DNA of 64,000 bases from Spiroplasma litorale (lineage in GTDB: Bacteria > Bacillota_I > Bacilli_A > Mycoplasmatales > Mycoplasmataceae), in the NCBI RefSeq assembly GCF_001267155.1, contig NZ_CP012357.1:1161520-1225519 (forward strand). The letters run 5' to 3'. Below, piece after piece: positions 1-11,152 of the stretch. Under the pieces are notes generated by a model that searched no databases, was not told where the DNA came from, and saw only the letters and a list, made by a program, of their open reading frames with translations. Position numbers and translations under genes: made by a program. Every line of letters begins with the position of its first letter. The stretch's first letter is position 1.

Positions 1-929
1 CTTATTTTTTCGCTTCTTGCGCCTGTTCCAACAGCATTTTTTCTTTGATTTGCTTCTTGTTCTTGTTTTTTTTCTAACTCAGCTTCATAAACACGTGCTC
101 TTAACATTGTCATAGCTTTATCTTTATTATCATGTTGACTTCTACCGTCTTGAGATGACGCAACAATTCCAGTAGGTAAGTGCGTTATTCTAACAGCTGA
201 GTCAGTAGTGTTAACATGTTGTCCACCTGCACCCGAAGATCTGTATGTATCTATTCTTAAATCTGTTTGTTTTATATCTATTTCTAAATCTGATATCTCA
301 GGTAAAACAGCTACTGTTGCAGTTGATGTTTGAATTCTTCCTTTAGATTCTGTTTTTGGAACTCTTTGAACTCTGTGACTTCCTGACTCAAATTTCATTT
401 TAGAATAAACATTATTACCTTTTACCATAAAAGATATTTGGCTAAACCCACCCGCAGTAGATTCACTTTCTTCTAAAATATCTATTTTTCAATTATTTTT
501 TTCAGCATATCTTGTATAAAGTCTGAATAAGTCCCCTGCAAAAATATTTGCTTCATCTCCACCTGCTGCACCCCTAATTTCAAAAACAACATTTTTGTCA
601 TCATTAGGATCTTTTGGCAAGAGTAATAATTCAATTTCTTTTTCTACAACTTCTAACTTCTCTTCTAGTTCTAATATTTCAACTTTTGCAAGTTGTTTTA
701 ATTCTTGGTCTTTTTCATTTTTTAAAATATAATTTGCTTCATCAAAATTATTTTTTAGCACTTTATACTCTTGATACTTACTATACATTTCTTCAAGGGC
801 TGACCTTTCTTTATTAAGTTCGGTCATAAGTTTTATATCCCTCATTGTTTCATCAGATTGAAGTTTTTCATCAATTATCTCTACTCTTTTTTGAATTACA
901 TTAAGTGCTTCAATTGTTTTTGCATTCAT
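1..929 (-). CDS. prfA: Peptide chain release factor 1 (RF1), C-terminus cut by window edge
   Basis: RF1 recognises UAA and UAG stop codons and triggers release of the finished protein from the ribosome. The catalytic GGQ motif ([10 protein letters not shown]) is at residues 235-237, codons at 219-227, and the N-terminal helical domain is complete. The reading frame is still open at base 1, so roughly the last 50 residues lie outside the window. The start ATG at 929 has an AGGAGA ribosome binding site and follows the tdk stop by 9 bases, so the two genes are probably co-transcribed. One in-frame TGA near 488 is read as Trp. In code 4 organisms RF1 is the essential release factor because UGA is not a stop. 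Confidence 0.95.
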
Positions 930-938
930 ATTTATCTC

Positions 939-1541
939 CTATTTTGGCTCTTCAAAGCAATGTCTACACCTTGATTCATACTTTTCATTTGCAGCAATAT
1001 CAATTAGAGGACTGTCTGCTTTAGCAGGTTTTCCCTTTACTATTCTTTGTGTTCTTGTGCCATTTCCGCCACATTTATGACATATTGAAGTAAGCTTGTC
1101 GACATATTCAGCACTGACCAAAAGCTTGTCGACATTTTTAAATGGATTATTTTTAAAATCTTTATCCAATCCACTTGCTACAACAATTATTTGATTACTA
1201 GCAAATTGTTCAAGCAAATCAACTATACCTTCATCTAAAAATTGTACTTCATCAATTCCAACAACATCAATTTTTTTAATTTTATCATTTTCTTCAAATA
1301 TTTTTTTTACTTCATCGCTGTTGTTTACTGGTATTGCATCTATATTCATTCTTGAATGAGAATATATTTCTTTTTCACTATATCTATTATCAATCGCAGG
1401 TTTAAAAACAATAATATTTTGATCTGCGTATTGATACCTTCTTAGCCTTTTAATAAATTCTTCTGTCTTACCAGCAAACATACAACCTGTTATTAACTCT
1501 ATTCAACCTTTTTTATTTTTTAAATTTAAGATATAGCTCAT
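939..1541 (-). CDS. tdk: Thymidine kinase
   Basis: Type II thymidine kinase, 200 residues, phosphorylating thymidine to dTMP in the salvage pathway. The P-loop region WIELITGCMFAGKTEE is at about residues 13-28, GIDEVQFLDE is the conserved acidic segment, and zinc-binding cysteines form CHKC and CRHC pairs near the C-terminus. The start is ATG at 1541, preceded by GAGG; a later Met at 1481 would remove half of the P-loop. Trp13 is encoded by TGA. Upstream, the DHH phosphatase gene ends directly before this ATG, with no intergenic base. Confidence 0.95.
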
Positions 1542-2480
1542 TTATTTATCCTCGTTGATTAATTCTTTTAATTTGTTGTTTAGTACTTTTATTTCATTTC
1601 AATTTTTTAAAGTTAAACCAGAAGCAAGTATATGACCGCCACCACCAAATTCATTAGCCACTTTGTTGACATCGTACTTTCTACTTCTGATTGATACCTT
1701 AATTGATTTTGAATCTTTTTTTTGATATGCTATGTATCAAATCTCAATTTCTTTTATATTTACAAAAATTGATAAAGAAGATTTTATTTCATGTTCTGAC
1801 AGTTTTTTATTTTTAAAATATTTTTTCTTTATTTTCAGATAAGCAATTTTTTTATTGCATAGAGTAATTATCTTTTGAAAACATTTGCTATTTCATTTCG
1901 CTTGTTCAAAATTTTTTAAATAAAGATTTTCATAAATTTTTATTATATCTATATCTTGTTCTGTTAAAACTTTTGCTGCTTCAAAAGTTTTTGAAGAAGT
2001 ATTTTTATATAAAAATCTAGCAGAGTCTGTAATCAATCCATAGTATAAGTAATATGCAGCTTCTTTTGGAATTTTGAGACTGTTTTCTTTTGCTCATAGT
2101 GTAATTACTTGAGTGCAAGCAATTGCAGTTGAATCAACTAGTTTATCTTTTGCAAAATTATCTACTTCTATGTGGTGATCTACTTTAAAAATATTTTTTA
2201 CTAAATCTATTCTATCAAAGTCTATTCTATCATAATTTGCAACATCAACAGTTATTAATAATGACTTTGTGATTATTTCTTCTGATAGGGTTAATTCATC
2301 AGGTTCCACAGCTTTGTTTTCAATATCTCATCCTACCACAAATATTTTTTTATTTTTAAAATTATTTAACAGAATATGTTTTAAACCGTGAGCAGAACCG
2401 TGAGCATCTCAATCTGGACTTTTATGTTTTGCTATTATAATATTTTCATATTTATTTATTGTTTCTACTAGAATATCCAT
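1542..2480 (-). CDS. DHH-family oligoribonuclease / pAp phosphatase (NrnA-like)
   Basis: A 312-residue DHH-DHHA1 phosphoesterase. The DHH domain shows KSPDWDAHGS near residue 20 and VDHHIEVDN near residue 100; the C-terminal DHHA1 domain ends with GGGGHILASG. Family members of this size degrade very short oligoribonucleotides and 3'-phosphoadenosine 5'-phosphate, using manganese in the cytosol. Several Trp codons are TGA, so the gene looks fragmented under the standard code but is intact under code 4. The stop TAA touches the tdk start codon, pointing to translational coupling. The specific substrate is inferred from the family. Confidence 0.88.
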
Positions 2481-2488
2481 AAAACTCC

Positions 2489-4339
2489 TTATGTTATTTT
2501 AAAAATTGCATCTTCTGTAACGTATATATTTACTTTATCTTTTAAATTAAAATTATCATTTGAATAAAAATATAGTTTAATAGTTTTGTCTGATGATACA
2601 AAATACTTTACTTTATCATCTGTGAATATTTTGTTTTCTTTAATATAACCTTTTATATCAAAAAGATTATTTTTATTTTCTTTTTTCTTATTAGTTAATC
2701 TGGTTGGATCTAGCAAGACAAATCCACTGTCATTAATAAAATCACTTTTAATAAGTTTTATTTTATTATTTAATATGTTAACTTTATCTTTTTCTTTTGT
2801 ATAACTAATTTTATTTTTGTTATAAAAAATTTCTGATGCATTATTTTTCCAATTATCTTTTATATAACTTGAGAAAGAAGTTTTATTTATTTTTGATTTC
2901 TCTAGAACATAAAAATCTTTGTCAAGATTTGCAACATTTTGAACTTTATTATCTAAAAAAATAAAGTTAAATTTATTATTTAATTTATTAATATTTTTAA
3001 GAACGTAAAACAATTCTTTTATTTCCTCTAAACTTAATTTTTCTAAAACTTTATAGAATACGATATTATATTTATTTAAAAAAATACATTTTAGAATTTG
3101 AAATCAAATATTTATAACAGTATTTCATTTAATTGAGAATAAATCTAATTTTAAATCTAGCTTCTCGACTAATTCATTAATATACTCTTTAGATTGTGAA
3201 GCCATGGATTTAATTTCTGACTTTAATAATTTAGCTTTCTCTTTAAACTCTTCATTTTTTTTAAATACAACTTTTTTATCTAAAACTAATTTGTGATACC
3301 CATGAACAACCTCTACAATTTTACCTCTTAAAGTTGTTGATTCATCTGAAAGTCCGTCAAAAAACATTTTTTCTTGTTTTAACACAAACTCTAATCTTTG
3401 ATCTATACCAACATTTCTTCAAAAGAAATAAGCGTCCGGATTTTTAAGTTTTTTGTTAATTTTATTTACTTTTAGTAACTCAAAATTTATTTGTTTTTTT
3501 AAGTTCTTTAAAACTTGCTCATTTCTTAAAATTTTAAATCGTATATAGTTTATTTTTATATCTATTATTTTAAGTTGCTTTCTAACAACATAATTAACTT
3601 GATTAAAATTTAAATGTTTTGTTAATTTTTTAATTGACTTATCTTTTGATTTTTTAGAGATATACTCGCATTTACAAAGAGAAGTTAATTCTATGAAGTT
3701 ATAAACTTTATCTCATAAACTTTGTAAAAAGGTTTCTAATAGTTCATAGTTTTTTGTTTTTTCATAAAGCAAATAATAATCCTTGGCAATAATTTTTATA
3801 TGTTCTTCTAATGTGTCATTTTTTTCATCAATATTTTTATTGTTAAATTCTACAATTTGTTTTAAAAAATCTTTTAATCATTGTTCTTCAATTTCAACAG
3901 AACTATCAATAAATGTCAAAATCATTTTTTCTATTTTTTCTCTTATTATTAAATCTTCTTTAATATTTTTAGATGTTAAGAATGAAAGATAATCGTATTT
4001 TTTATTAATGTAATTAATCTTTGCATTATTATAATAGTCTTTATTTCATAATAGAGATGTTGATAATCAAAATTTTTCAGGTCACTTTCTAAAATACTTA
4101 TTTATCCCTACAACAGAAACATGTTTTTTTGTTCATTCTTTATTAACTTTATCAAATCCGTTTATCTTAAACGAACCAGTTCTTACAAGATGCTTACCAA
4201 TTAGTATATTTTTAAAAGCTTTTAACTCGTCATAATTATTTGCAATAACACTTGTAATAAAGTCGTTGGTTTCAAAATCAACCTCTATGGGGGTAACTTT
4301 TTTATTTATAAATGTCACTTTCTTCATTTCAAAACTCAT
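2489..4339 (-). CDS. Degenerate ABC-ATPase-like protein with long helical insertion, function unknown
   Basis: A 616-residue protein without a clear family name. Residues 20-62 resemble the start of an ABC ATPase: a segment like the post-Walker-A strand ends in GSFKINGFDKV, but the GxxGxGKS P-loop itself is replaced by ANNYDELKAF. About residues 75-400 are Lys-rich helical sequence. Residues 425-490 again follow the ABC pattern (LSLEEIKELFYVL, then FYVLEKSKI), with the Walker B Asp-Glu replaced. The last 70 residues look like a TOBE-type beta domain. Together this resembles a spermidine-type (PotA) ATPase that lost ATP binding; that reading is inference. The ATG at 4339 was chosen because AGGTGG lies 6 bases upstream, overlapping an alternative GTG at 4348. 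Confidence 0.7.
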
Positions 4340-4399
4340 AATAACCACCTATTTATTTATAATTATATTATGCCTTTAAATACTTCTAATTAAAAAAAT

Positions 4400-4437
4400 A
4401 AAAAAGTATAATAACTTAACGCCAATCATACTTTTTT
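4400..4437 (-). terminator. Intrinsic terminator downstream of rpmE
   Basis: A 10-bp inverted repeat AAAAAAGTAT / ATACTTTTTT with an 18-base loop lies between rpmE and the next gene. Read leftwards it ends in a T-rich run, as expected for rho-independent termination of rpmE transcripts. Confidence 0.65.
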
Positions 4438-4446
4438 AATTATATA

Positions 4447-4734
4447 CTATTTTTTATCTTTTGATTTTTTAGCATTTTCAGCTTTTTGAGCCTCTGAAGC
4501 TTTTTTTATTTCTGCTTGTTTAGCATCTTTTTTAGCAAATTTTTCCTTGAATTTCTCAACACGACCCTCTGCATTTGCAAAGTTTTGTTTTCCTGTGTAG
4601 AAAGGGTGACAATTTGAACAAGTATCTACTCTTACTTCTGCTCCTTTTGTTGACCCTGAAAGGAATTCGTGACTACATGATGTACAAATAAATTTTGCTT
4701 CTTGATAATTAGGATGTATTCCTTGTTTTGGCAT
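4447..4734 (-). CDS. rpmE: 50S ribosomal protein L31
   Basis: L31 of the zinc-binding type, 95 residues. The CxxC pairs are FICTSCSHEF and DTCSNCHPFYTG, followed by a Lys/Ala/Glu-rich C-terminal extension of about 25 residues that is longer than in typical L31. The start MPKQGIHPNY is standard for the family, with GGACGG-like sequence upstream. It has its own promoter (4776-4805) and terminator, so it is probably transcribed alone. Confidence 0.95.
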   Translation of the reverse strand: MPKQGIHPNYQEAKFICTSCSHEFLSGSTKGAEVRVDTCSNCHPFYTGKQNFANAEGRVEKFKEKFAKKDAKQAEIKKASEAQKAENAKKSKDKK

Positions 4735-4775
4735 TCTTTCACCGTCCTTTAAAATATAGATACAAAATTAATAAT

Positions 4776-4805
4776 ATCATATATTTTAAATAATGATATA
4801 ATCAA
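4776..4805 (-). promoter_or_regulatory. Probable sigma-A promoter of rpmE
   Basis: On the minus strand TTGATT (4800-4805) and TATGAT (4776-4781) are separated by 18 bases, 41 bases upstream of the rpmE start codon. Both hexamers are near consensus, although AT-rich sequence makes chance matches common. Confidence 0.5.
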
Positions 4806-4822
4806 TTGATTTTTTTATAAAA

Positions 4823-5716
4823 TTATTTAGCTTTACCTTGGCAACCAAATCATTTAGTTAATTCTAAGAAAGTATCTTTAATAGCTTTTGAACCAGGTGC
4901 CATTAATTTTCTTGGATCAAATCCTTTTGTATGGTCATCTAAGTCTTTTTTTTCTTCAATATATTTTCTTGTTGCATCTCTAAATGATAATTGTAACTCA
5001 GTATTAACATTGATTTTTGATATACCTAACTTAATTGCTTTTTCAACTTGGTCTTGAGGTATTCCAGAACCACCATGTAATACCATTGGTAATTTACATG
5101 CATTTTGTAATTTTTCAAGTGTTTCAAATGATAAAGATTTTCATCAATCTGGATATTTACCGTGAATGTTACCAATTCCAGCAGCAAGCATTGAAATTCC
5201 ATATTTCGACATTTCTTCAGCTTGTAAAGGATCTCCTAATTCACCTTCACCAACAACACCATCTTCTTCTCCACCAATTGAACCTATTTCAGCTTCAACT
5301 GAAACTTCATGGTCATTTGCAAATTCCATTAGTTCTTTAACTTTTGCTACATTTTCTTCATATGGTAAGTGTGACCCATCAAACATAACTGAAGAATAAC
5401 CTGCTTCAATACATTTTTTAGCCATTTCAACTGATTGTCCATGGTCTAAATGAAGTGCAACTGGAACTGTAATGTTTAATTCTTCTAATAATCCATTAAC
5501 CATTCCTACAATAGTTTTTAAACCACCCATGTATTTTATTGCACCTTCTGATGTTGCGATAATAATTGGTGTTTTTGATTCTTGTGCTGCTTCTAACAAT
5601 GATTTAGTTCATTCTAAATTATTAATATTAAAGTGCCCAATTGCATACTTGTTTGTATGAGCATCTTTCACCATTTTAGTTGCGTTAACTAGCTTGTTAC
5701 TATATATTTTTGACAT
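4823..5716 (-). CDS. fba: Fructose-bisphosphate aldolase, class II
   Basis: Glycolytic enzyme splitting fructose-1,6-bisphosphate into DHAP and glyceraldehyde-3-phosphate, 297 residues. Zinc ligands are in LHLDHGQ and in GIGNIHGKYPD / VLHGGSGIP; the family segment GYSSVMFDGS is also present. Start ATG 5716 has GGAGG 7 bases upstream. Four Trp codons are TGA, including two adjacent ones (WW) after GKYPD. It follows pyrG with a 54-base gap containing its own likely -10 element; the rpoE-pyrG-fba order is typical of Firmicutes relatives. Confidence 0.96.
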
Positions 5717-5739
5717 TTATAAATTTCCTCCTACAAAAG

Positions 5740-5745
5740 ATTATA
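5740..5745 (-). promoter_or_regulatory. Candidate -10 element of fba
   Basis: A perfect TATAAT on the minus strand lies 24 bases upstream of the fba start. No good -35 hexamer is visible 17 bases further up, so this is a candidate only. Confidence 0.35.
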
Positions 5746-5770
5746 CAACTTAAATTTGCTTACTATTAAA

Positions 5771-7369
5771 TTATATTGCTTTTTCTATAATCGCTTTTAA
5801 AAATCCTTTAAATAAAGGACCTGGTTTATTGGGTCTACTTGTAAATTCGGGATGATATTGACAAGCAATAAAGAACTTGTTACTTGGAATCTCAATAATT
5901 TCAACTAAGTTTTTTTCATCATATATTCCTGAAAAAACTAATCCTCTTTCTTCAAATGATTTTTTATAATTATTATTAAATTCATATCTATGTCTATGAC
6001 GTTCAATAATATTATCTTGATTGTATAATTTTCAAGCTAGAGTATTTTTTACTAATGATGTTTTATAAGAACCTAACCTTAAAGTTCCCCCTATATCTTT
6101 TGTATTTTTACCTTCTAAGATATCAATTATTGGGTTTTTTGTATTAGGGTCAATTTCAGTAGAATTTGCATCTTCTAGATTTAATACGTTTCTGGCAAAC
6201 TCAACACAAGCAATTTGCATCCCCAAACAAATACCTAAATATGGAATGTCATTGGTTCTTGCAAATTTGGCTGCTAAAATTTTACCTTCAATACCTTCTT
6301 CTCCAAAACCCCCAGGCACCAAAATTCCTTTAGAGTTACCAAGTAGTTTTTCATAATTTTCATTATTTAGTTTTCTAGCATTAATTCATTTAATTTTAAC
6401 CTTGTGTTTAAGATCATAACCTGCAATTTTTAGTGATTCAATTACTGAAAGATACGCATCACTTAATTCAACATACTTACCAACAATTGTAACCTCTATT
6501 TCAGTTGTTGATGCATTTATATTTTCCACAAAATTATTTCATTCATCAACATTGGTTTCTTTTAAGTCCAAGTTAAGTTGTTTTGCGACAATTTTATGCA
6601 TGTTAGATTTTTCTAAAATTAATGGAACCTTGTAAATTGAATCACTATCACTACATTCAATAACGTTTTCTTTAGGAACATTACAAAATGAAGAAATTTT
6701 ATCTTTTAGTTTTTCTTCAAAACTAAATTCACTTCTTGCAACAATTATATCTGGTTGAAGACCTAAGCTTAACATTTCTTTAACTGAATGTTGAATTGGT
6801 TTTGTTTTAAATTCCCCAGATACTCTTAAATATGGAAGTAATGCCACATGAATAAATAAAACATTTTCCTTAGATTTTTCCATTCTAATTTGTCTTATTG
6901 CTTCTAAAAATGGTTGAGACTCAATATCTCCAACTGTTCCACCAATTTCGCTAATTACAACATCGTATTTATTACTTTTTTCAACTTCATATATTTTGCT
7001 TTTAATTAAATTTGTAATATGTGGTATAACTTGCACTGTTTTACCGTTATAACCACCTTGTCTTTCAGAGTCGAGTGCTTCTGCATATATTTTTCCAGCT
7101 GAATAAGAAGAACTTTTAGTTAAATTTATATCTATGAACCTTTCATAATGACCTAAATCTAAATCTGTTTCTCCACCATCATAAGTTACAAAAACTTCCC
7201 CGTGTTCTATTGGATTCATAGTTCCAGGGTCAATATTTAAATATGGATCAAATTTTTGCATAAATACTTTTAATCCACTATTTTTCAATAAAACTCCCAG
7301 TGAGCTTCCTGTAATTCCTTTTCCAAGTCCAGATACAACACCACCAGTTATAAAAATATGCTTACTCAT
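5771..7369 (-). CDS. pyrG: CTP synthase
   Basis: Makes CTP from UTP, ATP and glutamine; 532 residues, full length. The N-terminal synthetase domain starts [17 protein letters not shown] and contains the [28 protein letters not shown] region; the C-terminal class I glutamine amidotransferase domain has the nucleophile in YLGICLGMQ and the catalytic His/Glu in [11 protein letters not shown]. Start ATG 7369 has AAGGAG upstream. Downstream of rpoE by 46 bases, probably in the same transcript. In-frame TGA codons are Trp. Confidence 0.97.
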
Positions 7370-7415
7370 AATTAAAATATCTCCTTGTAAGAAAATCTAC
7401 TAAATGAAAATAAGT

Positions 7416-7892
7416 TTAATCATCATCTCCATAGTCATCTTCATCAAAATCATCATCAAAATCATCATCTAAGTCTTCATCACTAATATCATCCATTGAT
7501 ATTTCATCTGAATCTAAGTCGCTATCAAGTCTTTGTTTTGCTTTTTTAACACTTTCTCCAGTGTCACCATCATAATAATATAGATCTGTTGTTGCATAGT
7601 TATCAAGATCATCAAATTCTTCAGTTGTTTCAAATTTATCAACATATTCATATTGTTTTTTTACATCCTCAAATTTTAAATAATCTCTTAAAGCTCATTT
7701 ACCATCAGATGTTAGCGCAAATCTATTATCTAATACAAGATCACTATAAAGCTCAGCTATAATTTCATTTTTTCTTTCATTATTTGCGTCTATTTCACGA
7801 GATATTGCATTTCATATGTCTTCAAATGACATATCATTTTTGACTGAACTTAAAAATTTATATGCTAGTTCAATCGGCGATGTTTTATGCAT
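7416..7892 (-). CDS. rpoE: DNA-directed RNA polymerase delta subunit
   Basis: The delta subunit binds RNA polymerase and promotes recycling and promoter selectivity in Firmicutes and Mollicutes. The protein has 158 residues: an N-terminal winged-helix (HARE) domain with SFEDIWNAISREI and RDYLKF segments, and an extremely acidic tail made almost only of Asp/Glu from about residue 120, which mimics nucleic acid. Start ATG 7892 has GAGGG upstream. Placed directly before pyrG, as in Bacillus. Confidence 0.92.
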
Positions 7893-7924
7893 AAATTACC
7901 CTCCATATTTTTTATTCTACATTA

Positions 7925-9118
7925 TTACTTAATAAAAATATAAAACTTTGTACTTATTTTACTTGATTCATTTGATAAAATATCAGATACATTGCTAATT
8001 TCATATTTATTGTCACCTTTAAATATATAAATAATATTACTTGATTTATTATCAACTTGATATACACAAAATTTATCTTCTATTTTTGTATCAAAATAAT
8101 ATGATTTATCAATATTTGGGTTTTCATTAACAAATTTATCTATATAGTTATTATATTCAACTTCTGTAATTTTATAAGATATATTAACAAATTTTCTATT
8201 AATTAATCTATTTGCTAAATCTGATAATATATAGTCATTTTCTTCTTTTGATATTTTTATAAACTCAATAATCGAATAGTCATCTAGTCTAATGTATTCT
8301 TCAATTGTTAAATCTTTATCTTCTAAAATTGGTTTTAATAAACTTAAGTAATAATTATTTTTAAAGTTAAATTTACTTTTATAAAGTTCTTTTAATCTTT
8401 TAAACCAGCTTTTAAAAGTAAAGTCAAATGCTCTTGAAATTTTATGATTATATACTTGGGTAAACATATGGTATCTTCCTAATAAAAAATGCTCAATTGC
8501 ATTAATAGTTTTTTCTGGAAAACAGATTTGACCATCAACCACCATTGCGTGTCTTATTATCCATTGTAAATCTAGTTTAGAATAATTAACACCTGCACCA
8601 ATAGAATCTCTTAATAAATAATCAATTCTATCAGCATCAATTTGACTAGATACTAATGAATTTAGAATTTTATTTTTATGCACTCCCAAAACTATTTGAG
8701 ATACCTCATCTTTATTAATATTAAACTTGTCTAAAATTTGAGATATTTCAACATCATTTTTAATGATTTCAGCAGAATATTGTTCATGTTTTTTAGTGAT
8801 TATTCCTTCAAAACTATGTGAGAACGGTCCATGACCAATATCATGTAAAAGTCCAGCAACTTTTAGCAATAAAGGTTGTCCGTCATTTAAAAAAGATTTA
8901 ATATTTTCATTTTCTAAGAATTTACAAATTACGTGATAAGTTCCAATAGAATGTGAAAACCTTGTGTGTGAAGCACTTGGAAACACAAACTGCCCTCCAC
9001 CAAGTTGTACTACTCTTCTAAGTCTTTGAAATGCCTTTGTTTCAATTAGCTCCATGATTACTTGTTCATTTATGCATATTTCTCCATGGACATTGTCTCT
9101 TATAAATTTTGTTTTCAT
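7925..9118 (-). CDS. HD-domain phosphohydrolase (YwfO/dGTPase-like)
   Basis: A 397-residue metal-dependent phosphohydrolase of the HD superfamily. Visible motifs: RVVQLGGGQFVFPSASHTRFSHSIG, LLHDIGHGPFSHSFE (His-Asp metal pair), and SSQIDADRIDYLLRDS. This matches the group annotated as deoxynucleotide triphosphate triphosphohydrolase-like. The start MKTKFIRDNVHGEI is typical. It starts 3 bases after the gltX stop codon and ends 32 bases before the rpoE start, so it belongs to the ispF-gltX-HD-rpoE-pyrG string. The exact substrate cannot be told from sequence. Confidence 0.88.
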   Translation of the reverse strand: MKTKFIRDNVHGEICINEQVIMELIETKAFQRLRRVVQLGGGQFVFPSASHTRFSHSIGTYHVICKFLENENIKSFLNDGQPLLLKVAGLLHDIGHGPFSHSFEGIITKKHEQYSAEIIKNDVEISQILDKFNINKDEVSQIVLGVHKNKILNSLVSSQIDADRIDYLLRDSIGAGVNYSKLDLQWIIRHAMVVDGQICFPEKTINAIEHFLLGRYHMFTQVYNHKISRAFDFTFKSWFKRLKELYKSKFNFKNNYYLSLLKPILEDKDLTIEEYIRLDDYSIIEFIKISKEENDYILSDLANRLINRKFVNISYKITEVEYNNYIDKFVNENPNIDKSYYFDTKIEDKFCVYQVDNKSSNIIYIFKGDNKYEISNVSDILSNESSKISTKFYIFIK

Positions 9119-9121
9119 ATA

Positions 9122-10561
9122 TTAATTATTTCCTAACAAACTTTCAATATTTTTAATGGTTTTTTCTTTACCAATTAAATTAATTACTTTTGCAAGTTCT
9201 GGTCCATGTTCATAATTAGTTGAAGCAATTCTTATTGGCATAAATAAAGACATTCCTTTAATAGAAAGTTTTTTACCAACTTCAGTAATGGTTGTTTTAA
9301 TATTTTCGCTTGTAAAATCTTCAATTGCAACAAGCATATTTTTAAATTCATTTACAACTTCTTTTCAATTATCAATATTTTTCAAAACATCAAATTGTTT
9401 TAACTGATTATCCCCAAAAAATAAATCTAAATGATCATTTATTTGAATACCATAATCAAGTTCTTTTTTATATAAAAGTAAAATTTCATTTAATCACTCA
9501 CTATCTTTTGTTAAGTAATCATATTTTTTTACATCAATAAATTTTTTTACAAAATTAACGTACTTTTGGTCATCCATTTTTTTCATTCATTGACTATTAA
9601 TTCATTTTAGTTTCCCTATATCAAAAGTACTTGGAGATTTTGAAAATCTTTTATCATCAAATATTTTAACTAAATCTTCTTTTGAAAAAATTTCTTTTTC
9701 TTCTTTTGGGCTTCAACCTAAAAGAGATATAAAGTTAAATAAAGCTTCTGGTAGGTATCCTTTTTTTCTGTATTCAGTTATAAAAAATAATTCGTTTCCA
9801 CTTCTTTTTGATAATTTCTTTTTTGTTTCATCAACTATTAATGTCATATGACCAAAAACTGGTTCTTTTTCATTTAATGCTTCATATATCATTAACTGCT
9901 TAGGAGTATTAGAAATATGTTCTTCCCCTCTTAATACATGCGTGATTTGCATATCAATATCATCAATGACAACAGCAAAATTATAAGTAGCTATTTTATT
10001 TGATTTTACAATTACAAAATCCCCTATTTCCTTAGAGTTAAATTTTATTTCTCCTCTTATAAGATCATTTACAATGTATTCTTTGTTATCTGGAACTTTA
10101 AATCTGATGTTATATTCTTTTTTACAATCTTTTAGTTTTTCTCTGTTAATTCAGCAGTGTCTGTCATATCTTGGAGCTTGAATATTATTATCTAGTTGTT
10201 TTTGTCTGCTTTCTTCTAATTCTTCTTTTGTACAATAACATTTATACGCAAGGTCTTTTTCGATTAATAAATCTGCAATATTTAAATATTTATCCAATTT
10301 TTTTGACTGCATATATTCACCATATTTTTCAATAGGTTTTAAAAAAGATTCATCTGGAAAAATACCTAATCAATCCATGTTTTCAAATTGAGACTCTATT
10401 GCTCCATCAACATTTCTTTCAAAATCAGTATCTTCAATTCTAACAATGAAATCACCTTCATAATGTTTTGCAAACAAATAATTCATTAATGCTGTTCTAG
10501 TATTTCCAATATGTAGAAAACCTGTTGGTGATGGTGCATATCTTAATCTTACTTTTTTCAT
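9122..10561 (-). CDS. gltX: Glutamyl-tRNA synthetase
   Basis: Class I aminoacyl-tRNA synthetase charging tRNA-Glu, 479 residues. HIGH-type motif in [19 protein letters not shown] at residues 8-26 and KLSKRSG as the KMSKS-type loop near residue 245. [15 protein letters not shown] is also conserved. Several TGA codons are read as Trp. The ATG overlaps the ispF stop by one base (TAATG), indicating translational coupling. With no glutaminyl-tRNA synthetase visible here, it may also misacylate tRNA-Gln for the amidotransferase route, as in many bacteria (inference). Confidence 0.96.
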
Positions 10562-11031
10562 TATTTTTCTCCTTCATTTTTAATTAGTATATTTGAATAA
10601 CACCTAATTAAGTTTTTTTCATTTCCTTCTGTAGTCGTAGCTTTAACAGATAAACTATCTTCATTGAGTTTAAGAATTTTAGTTAAGTTTTCTTTAATTA
10701 CTTTTTTATAGTTGTTTAATTTAGGTTCGTCTAACTCTATTAACAAATCTAAATTAACTATACTGTACCCTTTTTTATGTAGTTGATTTAGAGTATCTTC
10801 AATCATACATATTGAATTAAAACCTTTATCTTTATTTTTTTTAGAATAGTAATATCCTAAATCCTCCATACCAAGAGCTCCATAGATTGATTCTGCAACT
10901 GAGTGAAATACAACATCTCCATCACTATATGCATCTACTGATTTTTTACAATCTATAAATACTCCCCCTAAATTAAATCCATTACCTAATTTAAAATTGT
11001 GAGTATCTTTAGAAAAACCTATTTTGTACAT
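10561..11031 (-). CDS. ispF: 2-C-methyl-D-erythritol 2,4-cyclodiphosphate synthase
   Basis: Fifth enzyme of the MEP isoprenoid pathway, forming MEcPP with release of CMP. 156 residues, the usual length. Zinc and active-site motifs: FSKDTHNFK near the N-terminus, [18 protein letters not shown] at about residues 37-54, LDEPKL, and VKATTTEG near the C-terminus. The presence of ispE at 38755 supports a working MEP pathway, which several Spiroplasma keep while most mycoplasmas lost it. First gene of the leftward ispF-gltX unit; RBS GAGG. Confidence 0.92.
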   Translation of the reverse strand: MYKIGFSKDTHNFKLGNGFNLGGVFIDCKKSVDAYSDGDVVFHSVAESIYGALGMEDLGYYYSKKNKDKGFNSICMIEDTLNQLHKKGYSIVNLDLLIELDEPKLNNYKKVIKENLTKILKLNEDSLSVKATTTEGNEKNLIRCYSNILIKNEGEK

Positions 11032-11103
11032 TCCAACCTCTTTACTTACTTTATTATAAATAAAAATTAGTTTTATAACACTTTTTTATAAGAATGTTAA
11101 GCA

Positions 11104-11141
11104 ATTTAAAAAGCAAAGTAATAAAACTTTGCTTTTTAAAT
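11104..11141 (-). terminator. Intrinsic terminator of the ABC-lipoprotein operon
   Basis: A perfect 15-bp stem (ATTTAAAAAGCAAAG and its complement) with an 8-base loop lies 11 bases after the last gene of the 11153-18510 operon, leading into T-rich sequence. It separates this operon from ispF. Confidence 0.8.
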
Positions 11142-11152
11142 TTTTATATTGT

